Shown piece by piece: positions 43,622 through 52,653 of a stretch of DNA of 64,000 nucleotides. Below the pieces are notes generated by a model. It was not told the origin of the DNA. It made no database searches and worked only from the letters and a program-made list of their open reading frames with translations. Position 1 is the stretch's first letter, and each line of letters opens with the position of its first letter. The DNA comes from Yoonia ponticola (GTDB taxonomy: Bacteria; Pseudomonadota; Alphaproteobacteria; Rhodobacterales; Rhodobacteraceae), in the NCBI RefSeq assembly GCF_014199395.1, contig NZ_JACIJM010000004.1, positions 310,001 through 374,000 on the forward strand. The letters are read 5' to 3'. The position numbers were made by a program, and so were the translations under genes.

Positions 43622-46074
43622 CAGATACGCCATCCCCCGCACAACTTGACGTCCGCGAAGCAGGACCGCGCAAGCGGTCACGGATCAGTTGGATCTGGCT
43701 TGTGCCGATTGCAGCCCTTGGGGTGATCCTCAGCGTGGCATGGTCCACCTATCAGGATCGCGGCATCCTGATCGAAATCGAATTCGAAAACGGGTCGGGT
43801 ATCAGCAAGGAAACGCCGCTGAAATACCGCGACATCACCGTCGGACTGGTCGAAAAGGTCAGCTTTGCGGACAATCTCGAAGTTGTGCTGGTGCATGTGC
43901 GCGTGGACAAAGACATCGCGCCCTACCTTGATGATGACGCGATCTTTTGGGTCGTGCGCCCTGACGTGACGCTGCGCGGCGTGTCCGGCTTGGATACGGT
44001 GCTGTCCGGTGCCTATATCGCAGGCAAATGGGACACCGAAGCGGACGTTGACCAACGCGAATTCATCGGCCTCGAAGACCCGCCATTGCTGGCGACCAAC
44101 GACGCGGGCTCTGAAATCGTGCTGCGCGCACCCACTGGTGCGTCACTGGCCCAAGGTGCGCCAATCCTGCACAAAGGCTTGCAGGTTGGGTTCCTTGACG
44201 AACCCGTGCTTGATCCAAACGGCAACGGCGTGATCGTGTCGGCCTTTATCGAAGAACAATACGCACGCCTCGTGACCACCAACACACGGTTCTGGGACAC
44301 CTCCGGTTTCTCGGTCTCTGTGGGTGCATCCGGTCTGGCGCTGAACGTGGACAGCATCGCATCGCTGATTGAGGGCGGTATCGCCTTTGATACGGTCGTG
44401 TCCGGTGGCGAACCACTGGGCCAAGGTCCGCGCGTTGATACATTTGACCTGTTCGACAGCGAACAAGCCGCCCGCGAAAGCCTGTTCGAAAGCCCTGATC
44501 GCAATACCATGACCGTGGGCATCCTGTTTGACGAAACCGTCAACGGTCTGCGCCAAGGCTCTGCTGTGAAATACCAAGGCGTGAACGTCGGTGAAGTCTC
44601 TGCAATCAACGCCATTGTGGTCGAAGAAAACGGCAACAACCGTGTGCGTCTGCGCACCACGCTTGGGCTGTCCCCGTCCCGCTTGGGCATCTCGGACGAC
44701 ACCACCGACGAAGACGCGATGCAGATTTTCGCAAGCTTTGTGGCCCAAGGGATGCGGGCGCGGCTGGTCACAGGCAACATCCTGACCGGTGCGCTCGAGG
44801 TTGAACTGGTGGACGTGGAAAACGCGGACCTGATGTTCCTCGACCCGCTGCGCGAGCCTTTCCCGATCATCCCGACAACCGAATCCTTGGTGTCTGACGT
44901 CTCTGCCACCGCTGAAGGCGTGTTGGACCGGATCAACAATCTGCCGATCGAGGAATTGATGCAAGGGGCCGTTGATCTGATGGCCAGCATCGAGGCACTT
45001 GCCACCGATGGCGACCTGAAAGCGGCACCGCTCGAATTGCGGACCATTCTGGCCGACATCAGCACCATCATCGCGTCCGACGGCATCCAAGGCGCACCAG
45101 ACACGCTGCAAACCTCGCTTGAAGGCATCCAAGAGGTTGTGGCCGAAATCGCAACCATCGTAGCATCAGCGACCGAAGCTGACCTCGTGGGCACCTTGTC
45201 TGACACGCTGAACACCGCCAACGACACCGTTGCCACCATCGGCACCGCGTCAGAGGCCCTGCCCGACATTATCGCAGAACTTCAGGCGCTTGCGTCCAAA
45301 GCCAACGCGCTTGAGGTCGAAGCACTGCTCGCGCAGACCAACCAGACGCTGGCCAATATCGACGCGATCCTTGTGGATGAAACCACCACCGCGATCCCTG
45401 CGACGGTCACAGCAGCACTGGACGAAATTCGCGGGCTGGTCACAGACGTGCGCGAAGGTGGTGCTGTTGAGAACCTAACGGCGGCACTGGAAGACACCAG
45501 CACAGCCGCGCAAGCGATATCCGAGAGCGTTGAAACCCTGCCAGAACTCGCGGCACGGGCGACCAACCTTGTGGCACAGCTAGAGGCCGCGACCGCCAAC
45601 CTGCCGCAGATCACAGCGCAGATTGAACAGTTGACGATCAAAGCCAACAGCGTGGAAATCGACGACCTCGTCGCCCAAGCCACGCAAACGCTGGACACCA
45701 TCGACGGCATCTTGCTGACCGAAGGCGCAAACGAACTGCCAGCCGCACTGACAGGCGCATTGGACGAGTTGAACGTCTTCCTCGCCACTGTGCGCGAAGG
45801 TGGGGCAGTCGAAAACGTCAACGCAGCGCTTGCAGCCGCAGCCCAAGCCGCGACATCCATCGACACTGCCGCACGCGGCCTGCCGGGTCTGTCCACCGAA
45901 ACATCGCGGCTGGTCAACACGATCAACGCGGTCGCGGGCGCATATGGCGAACAATCGCGGTTCTCGAACGACACCGCCGCAACCCTGCGCGATATTCAGG
46001 CCGCAGCCGACGCTGTGACCTCGCTTGCGCGGACCATTCAACGTAATCCTTCTTCACTGCTGACAGGGCGATAA
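43618..46074 (+). CDS. pqiB: PqiB-type MCE protein with long helical repeat tail
   Basis: 818 residues: an N-terminal transmembrane helix (about 22-42) and three MCE domains (about 43-135, 163-260, 297-400) that would form stacked hexameric rings. An unusually long helical region runs from about 425 to the end. The tail contains a 114-residue repeat: V-R-E-G-G-A-V-E-N occurs at residue 611 and again at 725, with A-x-x-N-x-T-L-x-x-I-D-x-I-L and L-P-E/D-L repeated in register. E. coli PqiB is about 546 residues, so the needle-like tail is about 270 longer. It is predicted to bridge the periplasm for lipid movement. Confidence 0.9.
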   Translation: MTDTPSPAQLDVREAGPRKRSRISWIWLVPIAALGVILSVAWSTYQDRGILIEIEFENGSGISKETPLKYRDITVGLVEKVSFADNLEVVLVHVRVDKDIAPYLDDDAIFWVVRPDVTLRGVSGLDTVLSGAYIAGKWDTEADVDQREFIGLEDPPLLATNDAGSEIVLRAPTGASLAQGAPILHKGLQVGFLDEPVLDPNGNGVIVSAFIEEQYARLVTTNTRFWDTSGFSVSVGASGLALNVDSIASLIEGGIAFDTVVSGGEPLGQGPRVDTFDLFDSEQAARESLFESPDRNTMTVGILFDETVNGLRQGSAVKYQGVNVGEVSAINAIVVEENGNNRVRLRTTLGLSPSRLGISDDTTDEDAMQIFASFVAQGMRARLVTGNILTGALEVELVDVENADLMFLDPLREPFPIIPTTESLVSDVSATAEGVLDRINNLPIEELMQGAVDLMASIEALATDGDLKAAPLELRTILADISTIIASDGIQGAPDTLQTSLEGIQEVVAEIATIVASATEADLVGTLSDTLNTANDTVATIGTASEALPDIIAELQALASKANALEVEALLAQTNQTLANIDAILVDETTTAIPATVTAALDEIRGLVTDVREGGAVENLTAALEDTSTAAQAISESVETLPELAARATNLVAQLEAATANLPQITAQIEQLTIKANSVEIDDLVAQATQTLDTIDGILLTEGANELPAALTGALDELNVFLATVREGGAVENVNAALAAAAQAATSIDTAARGLPGLSTETSRLVNTINAVAGAYGEQSRFSNDTAATLRDIQAAADAVTSLARTIQRNPSSLLTGR

Positions 46075-46078
46075 CATC

Positions 46079-46639
46079 ATGATTAAACCACTTTTCTTGA
46101 CGCTGGCCCTGACTGCGGTTGCAGCCTGTTCCGGCCCCACCAATCGGGTCGAAATGACACCGCTGAATTCGACGCTGGACCTACGTGCAAACGTCAGTTC
46201 TGCCATCGTGCGGACGGTATCGCTGCCCAGCTACGCAGCCTCTGACGAGATTTCCATCGAAAGCCCCGAGGGCCTGATCACCACCAACGGCGACGTGCTC
46301 TGGGCGGATGAACCGGAACGGGCGACGACGCTGACCATCTCGCGGCACTTGAACGACATTCTGTCGGCCACCGTTGGCCCCGATCCGTGGCCATTCGCGG
46401 GCATCCCTGATGTGACGATTGAAGTACGCGTCGAAGAAATGCTGGCAGGCAACGACGGTATTTTCACCCTGCGCGGTCAGTACTTTATCGGCGGCGACGG
46501 TATCGACTACCGCAACACAGCACGCAACTTTGCCTTCACCACGCCCGTCATCAGCGAAGGTCTGAACGGCATCGCGCGCGCACAGTCGCAAGTGGTGCTA
46601 GAGCTTGCTGAAGACATCGCCCGCGTGCTGTCACGCTAG
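46079..46639 (+). CDS. pqiC: PqiC-like outer-membrane lipoprotein
   Basis: 186 residues with a lipoprotein signal (L-A-L-T-A-V-A-A-C, lipid Cys near residue 17) and the ABC-type transport auxiliary lipoprotein fold (DUF330/PqiC). Seen are V-x-L-P-x-Y-A-x-x-x-E-I near residue 43, L-W-A-D-E-P-E-R and a central W-P-F. PqiC docks the MCE needle at the outer membrane. It starts 4 bases after the pqiB stop, and a hairpin follows. Confidence 0.88.
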   Translation: MIKPLFLTLALTAVAACSGPTNRVEMTPLNSTLDLRANVSSAIVRTVSLPSYAASDEISIESPEGLITTNGDVLWADEPERATTLTISRHLNDILSATVGPDPWPFAGIPDVTIEVRVEEMLAGNDGIFTLRGQYFIGGDGIDYRNTARNFAFTTPVISEGLNGIARAQSQVVLELAEDIARVLSR

Positions 46640-46651
46640 ACCAGACAGATT

Positions 46652-46679
46652 CAGGCATCCCCCACGCGAGGGGTGCCTG
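46652..46679 (+). terminator. hairpin after the pqi operon
   Basis: CAGGCATCCC/GGGGTGCCTG (46652-46661, 46670-46679; one T-G pair) begins 12 bases after pqiC. There is no T-tract, so it may act as a processing or stability hairpin. Confidence 0.55.
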
Positions 46680-46711
46680 CCCCCAATCTTCCACATTTCA
46701 ATCGCCCACAA

Positions 46712-46742
46712 AAAAGCCGCGCACCCAAGGTACGCGGCTTTT
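46712..46742. terminator. bidirectional terminator between pqiC and the importer ATPase gene
   Basis: AAAAGCCGCG (46712-46721) and CGCGGCTTTT (46733-46742) form 10-bp arms with A/T-rich ends on both strands. It serves the converging plus-strand pqi operon and the minus-strand ATPase gene. Confidence 0.85.
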
Positions 46743-46760
46743 GTCATTCTCTGATCAGTC

Positions 46761-47822
<1,062 letters not shown>

Positions 47823-47914
47823 ATGTGTCTCCCCCTCACGAATGTTGCTGCGCGATTGCGCCCGAAATTTGGATGGTCGCCCGCACTGACCTCTGCACTA
47901 GATACGCTAGGCGT

Positions 47915-47925
47915 TTGATGTGCAA
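47915..47925. promoter_or_regulatory. possible regulator half-site TTGATGTGCAA
   Basis: It resembles the TTGATGCAC direct repeats at 53385-53404 in front of the GntR gene. It lies between the divergent smoH-like and smoF-like genes. A shared GntR operator is a guess from this similarity. Confidence 0.25.
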
Positions 47926-47950
47926 CTTGAACAGGACTAACCTCGACCTG

Positions 47951-47980
47951 TTGACAACACTACGCGAGTCGCGCTTTAGT
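47951..47980 (+). promoter_or_regulatory. sigma-70-type promoter of the binding-protein gene
   Basis: TTGACA (47951-47956), 18 bases, then TTTAGT (47975-47980). The -10 box overlaps the left arm of the inverted repeat below, the arrangement expected for repression. Confidence 0.55.
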
Positions 47981-48016
47981 TTCAATATTCAAAACCTAGT
48001 TCCACATATTGAAACT
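47978..48016. promoter_or_regulatory. inverted repeat, candidate operator upstream of smoF
   Basis: AGTTTCAATAT (47978-47988) and ATATTGAAACT (48006-48016) are perfect 11-bp arms 17 bases apart, 51 bases before the binding-protein start. They overlap the predicted -10 region. They may instead be two adjacent sites, since TTCAATATTCAA is itself nearly palindromic. Confidence 0.55.
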
Positions 48017-48067
48017 CAATGACGGACCTCAGGCGGAATACAGACGGAAGCACCTAGGGAGGACACA

Positions 48068-49330
48068 ATGCGTTCCATCATGAAAACATCTTTTGCAGCC
48101 CTTGCAGCAGCAAGCATCGTAGCCACAGCGGCATTTGCCGAAGGCGACGCACTGACAGGCGACCTGAATATCACGGCCGACATGTCCAATCCTGCGCCAC
48201 GCGCGGTGATCGAAGGGCTTGTCGCTGATTTCGGCGCCTTGCACCCGGACCTGAACATCGAGCTGACGGTCGTTGATCGTGACGCTTGGAAAACCCAAAT
48301 CCGTAACGCGCTGACAGCCAACGCACCTGACGTTGTGAACTGGTACGCGGCCAACCGGATGGGCCCATACGTCGAAGCTGGCTTGTTCGAAGACGTCTCT
48401 GACATGTACGAAGACGGCTCGCTCGAAGGTCTCGACGCTGTGAAAAGCGCGCTGACCATCGACGGCAAACAATGGGGTGTGCCTTACACATACTACCAAT
48501 GGGGCGTCTACTACCGCGAAGACATCTACAAAGAACTTGGCATCACCGAGCCCACCACATGGGAAGAAGAACTGGCCAACTGCGAAAAGATCGTCGCATC
48601 CGGTCGGGTTTGCTACACCATCGGGACCAAATTCCTTTGGACGGCTGGCGGCTGGTTCGACTACATGAACATGCGGACCAACGGCTTTGACTTCCACATG
48701 CAACTGGCCCGCGGCGAAGTCGCATGGACAGATGACCGTGTACGTCAAACATTCGCCAACTGGCGTCAGCTGATCGACATGGGCGGCTTCGTTGAAGACC
48801 ACCAATCTTATAGCTGGCAAGAAGCGCTGAACTTTATGGTAGACGGCGACGCAGCCGCATACCTGATGGGTAACTTTGCGGTCGCACCATTACGCGAAGC
48901 AGGCCTGACAGACGATCAAATCGACTTCTACCAGTTCCCGACTATCGGCGATTTCCCACAGGGCGAAGACGCACCGACGGATACATTCCACATCCCGTCG
49001 CAAGCCACCAACAAAGACAACGCACGTGCGTTCCTGGCCTATGTGACGTCCACTGACGTACAAACAGCCATCAACGCAGGTGACGCGCTTGGTCAGTTGC
49101 CAGTCAACGCAAACGCAAGCGTCGATGCTGACGAATTCCTAGAGCAAGGCTTCGAGATGCTGTCCACAAACGCCCCGGGCGGCGTGGCACAATTCTTTGA
49201 CCGTGACTTCCCGGCTGAAATGGCCAGCGTTGGCATGGAAGGTCTGCAAGAATTCATGGTGTTCCCGGATAACCTCGACGATATCCTGGCCCGTCTGGAA
49301 GATGCAGCAGAACGCGTCTACGACAAGTAA
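48068..49330 (+). CDS. smoF: extracellular solute-binding protein of ABC sugar importer, probable sulfoquinovose/SQ-glycerol binder
   Basis: 420 residues, GGAGG 5 bases before ATG. Signal peptide about 1-24 (A-A-A-S-I-V-A-T-A-A-F-A), then a family 1 solute-binding protein: V-V-N-W-Y-A near residue 92, G-V-P-Y-T-Y-Y-Q-W-G-V-Y-Y near 138, W-x-x-A-L-N-F-M-V-D-G-D-A-A near 252 and F-P-x-x-x-D-x-x-x-x-x-E-D-A-P. In the Agrobacterium sulfo-SMO system the corresponding protein SmoF binds sulfoquinovosyl glycerol. Here that ligand is inferred from neighbours, not from binding residues. A stable hairpin follows the stop, a usual device for making more binding protein than permease. Confidence 0.8.
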   Translation: MRSIMKTSFAALAAASIVATAAFAEGDALTGDLNITADMSNPAPRAVIEGLVADFGALHPDLNIELTVVDRDAWKTQIRNALTANAPDVVNWYAANRMGPYVEAGLFEDVSDMYEDGSLEGLDAVKSALTIDGKQWGVPYTYYQWGVYYREDIYKELGITEPTTWEEELANCEKIVASGRVCYTIGTKFLWTAGGWFDYMNMRTNGFDFHMQLARGEVAWTDDRVRQTFANWRQLIDMGGFVEDHQSYSWQEALNFMVDGDAAAYLMGNFAVAPLREAGLTDDQIDFYQFPTIGDFPQGEDAPTDTFHIPSQATNKDNARAFLAYVTSTDVQTAINAGDALGQLPVNANASVDADEFLEQGFEMLSTNAPGGVAQFFDRDFPAEMASVGMEGLQEFMVFPDNLDDILARLEDAAERVYDK

Positions 49331-49340
49331 CATAACACAC

Positions 49341-49363
49341 GGACGGGCCACATCGGCCCGTCC
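49341..49363 (+). terminator. attenuator-type hairpin between smoF and the permease genes
   Basis: GGACGGGCC (49341-49349), loop ACATC, GGCCCGTCC (49355-49363). It has no T-tract, so partial termination or mRNA 3'-end protection is likely. Confidence 0.6.
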
Positions 49364-49438
49364 CCCACCCCTTAATCCATCCGCAAGGCGATCCGGCCTT
49401 TCGCATGTGTTGAGACCTGAATTCAGAGGGAGACGGCC

Positions 49439-50368
49439 ATGGCATTTGCCACCACACCCACCGCATCCACCAACCGCGGCTGGTATAAACGCAACGAGAT
49501 CGCGATCACGCCTTGGCTGTTCCTGATCCTGCCAATCCTGTTCTTCGCGGTCTACGTGATTATCCCGATCGGCCAATCGTTCTGGATCTCGTTCCACGAA
49601 TGGGACGGCTTGGGCGAAAAAACCTATGTCGGGCTTGCCAACTACGAACGGCTACTGACCGACGACCGCAAATTCGGCATCTCGTTCTGGAACAACCTGA
49701 AATGGCTGGTGCTCTACCTGCTGGCGATCCCGATGGGCCTGTTCATCTCGCTGTTCCTGAACCAAACAGTCGCGGGCATCCGGCTCTATAAGTCGCTGTT
49801 CTTCTTCCCCTTTGTGATCTCCCAAGTCGTCGTGGGCCTTGTGTTCTCGTGGTTCTACTTCCCCAACTTCGGGTTGTTCACCGTGATCCTCGACCTGTTC
49901 GGGTTAGAGATCAAAGGCGGCGTGCTCGGCAATCCGAACACCGCGACCTACGGCATCATCGCCGCAGGACTGTGGCCACAAACGGCATATTGCATGATCT
50001 TGTACCTCACAGGGCTGAACTCTGTTGACCCAGAACAAGTCGAAGCCGCACGGCTCGACGGCGCAAAAGGGTACAAAATGCTGTGGTATGTGATCCTGCC
50101 ACAACTCAAACCAGCAACCTTCATCGCCTTTGTCGTGACCATCATCGGGGCGCTGCGGTCCTTTGACCTGATCTCGGTCATGACCAACGGCGGGCCCTTC
50201 GGGTCAACCCGCGTGCTGTCCTTCTACATGTTCGAAGAATCCCTGTCAGAATTCGGCTTCCGCATGGGCTACGGGGCGGCCATCGCTGTGGTGCTGTTCT
50301 TCCTGATGCTGTTCTTCATCGTCTACTTCTTGTGGTCGATGTACCAAGACGAAAAAGGGGGGCATTAA
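49439..50368 (+). CDS. ABC sugar importer permease 1 (UgpA/MalF type)
   Basis: 309 residues, ATG preceded by GAGGGAG. Six transmembrane helices and the cytoplasmic EAA loop E-A-A-R-L-D-G-A-K-G-Y-K-M-L-W-Y-V-I-L-P (near residue 200), which docks to the ATPase. It is the first of a permease pair behind the binding protein. In the sulfo-SMO cluster it would correspond to SmoE or SmoG; I cannot tell which. Confidence 0.88.
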   Translation: MAFATTPTASTNRGWYKRNEIAITPWLFLILPILFFAVYVIIPIGQSFWISFHEWDGLGEKTYVGLANYERLLTDDRKFGISFWNNLKWLVLYLLAIPMGLFISLFLNQTVAGIRLYKSLFFFPFVISQVVVGLVFSWFYFPNFGLFTVILDLFGLEIKGGVLGNPNTATYGIIAAGLWPQTAYCMILYLTGLNSVDPEQVEAARLDGAKGYKMLWYVILPQLKPATFIAFVVTIIGALRSFDLISVMTNGGPFGSTRVLSFYMFEESLSEFGFRMGYGAAIAVVLFFLMLFFIVYFLWSMYQDEKGGH

Positions 50369-50369
50369 G

Positions 50370-51218
50370 ATGTTTCCAACACCCATCGAAAAGACATCGC
50401 GGTCGTGGCAGATTTCTTACCAGATCATCCTGCCCATCGTGCTGATCATCTGGCTGCTGCCACTGATCGCAGTTGCGATGTTCTCGATCAAACCGGACTC
50501 GGATTTTGCCAATGGCAACTACTGGGGCCTGCCGTCATCGTTTGAATTCTTCAGCAACTACGGCAAAGTGTTCTTCGAATCCAACATGCCAAGATACCTG
50601 CTGAACTCGGTGTTCATCACGATCCCCACCGTGATCGGGGCCGTGGCCCTATCGGCCATGGCGGGCTTTGCACTCGGCGTCTACAAATTCAAAGGCAACC
50701 TGCTGATCTTCTTCATGTTCATCGCGGGTAACTTTGTGCCGTTCCAAATCCTGATGGTGCCGGTGCGCGACCTGACAATCTCGATGGGTCTCTACGACAC
50801 CGTGCAGGGCCTCGTCTTGTTCCACATCGCATTCCAAACGGGTTTCTGCACTTTGTTCATGCGGAACTTTATCAAAGCCCTGCCCTTCCCGCTGATCGAA
50901 GCAGCGCGCGTCGAAGGCGTCGCAGAATGGCGCATCTTCCTCTACGTGGTGCTGCCGCTGATGAAACCGGCACTCGCAGCACTCGCCGTGCTGATCTTCA
51001 CCTTCATCTGGAACGATTACTTCTGGGCCGTGGTGCTGACACAAGGGCCAAACGCACAGCCCGTGACGGCAGGCATCACCGAATTCAACTCGCAATATCG
51101 GGCGGCCTATCACCTGATGTCTGCAGGCTCGATCGTGGCGGCACTGCCACCGGTGGCGATGTTCTTCTTGATGCAAAAACACTTCATTGCAGGCCTCACA
51201 CTCGGCGCGGTCAAATAA
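50370..51218 (+). CDS. ABC sugar importer permease 2 (UgpE/MalG type)
   Basis: 282 residues starting 1 base after permease 1. Six transmembrane helices with the EAA loop E-A-A-R-V-E-G-V-A-E-W-R-I-F-L-Y-V-V-L-P near residue 177 and the C-terminal R-A-A-Y-H-L-M-S-A-G-S-I-V-A-x-L-P-P of this family. It forms the heterodimeric channel with permease 1. A rho-independent terminator follows. Confidence 0.88.
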   Translation: MFPTPIEKTSRSWQISYQIILPIVLIIWLLPLIAVAMFSIKPDSDFANGNYWGLPSSFEFFSNYGKVFFESNMPRYLLNSVFITIPTVIGAVALSAMAGFALGVYKFKGNLLIFFMFIAGNFVPFQILMVPVRDLTISMGLYDTVQGLVLFHIAFQTGFCTLFMRNFIKALPFPLIEAARVEGVAEWRIFLYVVLPLMKPALAALAVLIFTFIWNDYFWAVVLTQGPNAQPVTAGITEFNSQYRAAYHLMSAGSIVAALPPVAMFFLMQKHFIAGLTLGAVK

Positions 51219-51223
51219 ACAAC

Positions 51224-51250
51224 GGGGCGCCAAACCAAGGCGCCCCTTTT
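51224..51250 (+). terminator. terminator of the importer operon
   Basis: GGGGCGCC (51224-51231), loop AAACCAA, GGCGCCCC (51239-51246), then TTTT. It starts 6 bases after the permease stop. Confidence 0.85.
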
Positions 51251-51302
51251 CGCTTCTTTGGCTCCTTCAATATCCCGGGGGCATGGGGGCTGGCCCCCAC
51301 CC

Positions 51303-51320
51303 GAATTTTCGCAAAAATTC
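51303..51320. repeat. imperfect copy of palindrome GAATTTTCGCGAAAATTC
   Basis: GAATTTTCGCAAAAATTC, one change from the perfect palindrome, 106 bases from the next copy. Confidence 0.6.
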
Positions 51321-51424
51321 GCAAACCACCCCAAAGTCCGACACAGCGGTGCATAGGTTGTGCACGCCTTGTGCACGCAAATCACACCCCAAAACCCACG
51401 CATCTCCGCCCGAAACACGCACCC

Positions 51425-51444
51425 CGAATTTTCGCGAAAATTCG
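51425..51444. repeat. 20-bp perfect palindrome CGAATTTTCGCGAAAATTCG
   Basis: The longest symmetrical copy of the element, located next to the minus-strand terminator at 51456-51484. See also 22389-22406 and 8046-8063. Confidence 0.65.
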
Positions 51445-51455
51445 ACACTGACCAT

Positions 51456-51484
51456 AAAAAAGGCGCCCACATCTCGTAGGCGCC
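51456..51484 (-). terminator. terminator of the gntR - Gfo/Idh/MocA operon
   Basis: On the minus strand GGCGCC (51484-51479) pairs with GGCGCC (51467-51462). The stem is extended by T-G, A-T and C-G pairs around a short loop and is followed by TTTTTT (51461-51456). Confidence 0.8.
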
Positions 51485-51549
51485 CCACCCCCTCGGGCCT
51501 TATCAAATCGTAAACACAACGCACGTCTTCCCCGCGGGGAAGGTTTCAC

Positions 51550-52653
51550 TCAGAAATCAAGCGTCACCGCTTGGCCGGTCCGCGCGGATTCCTGCGCCGC
51601 CAACCCAATCGCCACAGCCTTCATCCCGTCATCCGCCGTGACTTCCACGATGCCTTCGCCGCGCACAACGGCGTTAAAGCGTTGGTGCTGGTAGAACGTC
51701 GACCCGTTGTGATCGCCAGCTGCAAGCAGCGTCGGATCAACCGGAATCTCGGACGTAAACGGGCCCTTGGGGGCGCGTGGCGAGATAATTAGCTGCGGCA
51801 CAGGTGCATCGCCCAATGCCTTCGGCCAGAACCGACCCGGCCCCGGCACAAGCGCTTCGATCTTGGCCTTTGGCCCCACCGCGATGATCTCTTCTTGGTA
51901 GCGCGATCCTTCGGCGAACATGCACAATTCCAACATCGCACGCGCCCCGCCTTTGAAGTCGATAATCACATAGCCATGGTCCCAAATGTCTGGCGTCTCG
52001 TCGTCATAGCGTTCCTCAAGGTGGTTAACCCCCTGCCCCGCAGAGGCCATCACACGCACGGGTTCGTCCTTTAAAATCAAGCGCATCAGATCAAAAAAAT
52101 GACAGCATTTCTCGACCAAAGTCCCGCCCGTTTTCGCGTTAAAGCGGTTCCAATCGCCGATTTTCGGCAGGAACGGAAAGCGGTGTTCGCGCACAGTCAG
52201 CATCTTGATGCCGCCCGTCGTCTGCTCTGCCTGCTCGATCAGCGCCGCCACAGGCGGCATATACCGGTACTCCATCGCGACCCAAAACGGCGCAGGATAA
52301 TCTGCGGCCAAAGCGGCAATATCACCCGCCTGTGCAGGGTCCGTATAGATCGGTTTCTCGCAGAGCACGGGCAGCGGACGGGTCGCAGCGATGATCTTCA
52401 TCTGGTCCACATGCAGGTAGTTCGGGCTGACGATCACCAGCGCGTCGATGTTCTTAAACGCCAGCAAATCCTCAAGAGTTTCAGCCACATAAGCCTCGCC
52501 CGCCAAATCAGCCGCTGTTTGCGCCAACTCGCGCACCGGATCAAAGACCGCTGTGACTTTGCCATGCGGCAACAAGCCGATATTCTGGATGTGCTCGCGG
52601 GCCATCATCCCGCACCCGATAATCCCGTAGTTGACCATTTCCAACGTCGTCAT
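51550..52653 (-). CDS. Gfo/Idh/MocA family protein, candidate NAD-dependent sulfoquinovosidase (GH188-like)
   Basis: 367 residues from ATG 52653, overlapping the GntR stop by 4 bases. The N-terminal Rossmann fold has Y-G-I-I-G-C-G-M-M-A-R-E-H near residue 6, followed by V-L-C-E-K-P-I-Y near residue 90 (the Lys-Pro typical of the family). A C-terminal alpha/beta domain follows, with G-G-T-L-V-E-K-C-C-H-F-F-D. Members oxidise or reduce sugars with NAD(P). One branch, GH188, uses NAD+ to hydrolyse sulfoquinovosides by transient oxidation. Because no GH31 sulfoquinovosidase is present and all other sulfo-SMO functions are here, this protein is the best candidate for freeing sulfoquinovose. A plain sugar dehydrogenase is the alternative. 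Confidence 0.78.
   Translation of the reverse strand: MTTLEMVNYGIIGCGMMAREHIQNIGLLPHGKVTAVFDPVRELAQTAADLAGEAYVAETLEDLLAFKNIDALVIVSPNYLHVDQMKIIAATRPLPVLCEKPIYTDPAQAGDIAALAADYPAPFWVAMEYRYMPPVAALIEQAEQTTGGIKMLTVREHRFPFLPKIGDWNRFNAKTGGTLVEKCCHFFDLMRLILKDEPVRVMASAGQGVNHLEERYDDETPDIWDHGYVIIDFKGGARAMLELCMFAEGSRYQEEIIAVGPKAKIEALVPGPGRFWPKALGDAPVPQLIISPRAPKGPFTSEIPVDPTLLAAGDHNGSTFYQHQRFNAVVRGEGIVEVTADDGMKAVAIGLAAQESARTGQAVTLDF

Larger units (their letters stand above)
51219..51549. other. 331-base intergenic stretch rich in palindromes
   Basis: Between the convergent permease and Gfo/Idh/MocA genes. It holds a plus-strand terminator (51224-51250), a copy of CGCTTCTTTGGCTC (51251-51264), GGGGGCTGGCCCCC (51285-51298), two palindrome copies (51303-51320, 51425-51444), repeated GTGCACGC (near 51361 and 51371), the minus-strand terminator (51456-51484) and CTTCCCCGCGGGGAAG (51527-51542). 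No gene seen. Confidence 0.75.

Noticed and set aside
44013..45269. 418-codon open frame on the minus strand
   Set aside because: It is antisense to pqiB, rich in Ser/Arg with no domain or ribosome-binding site; it is a composition shadow of the real gene.
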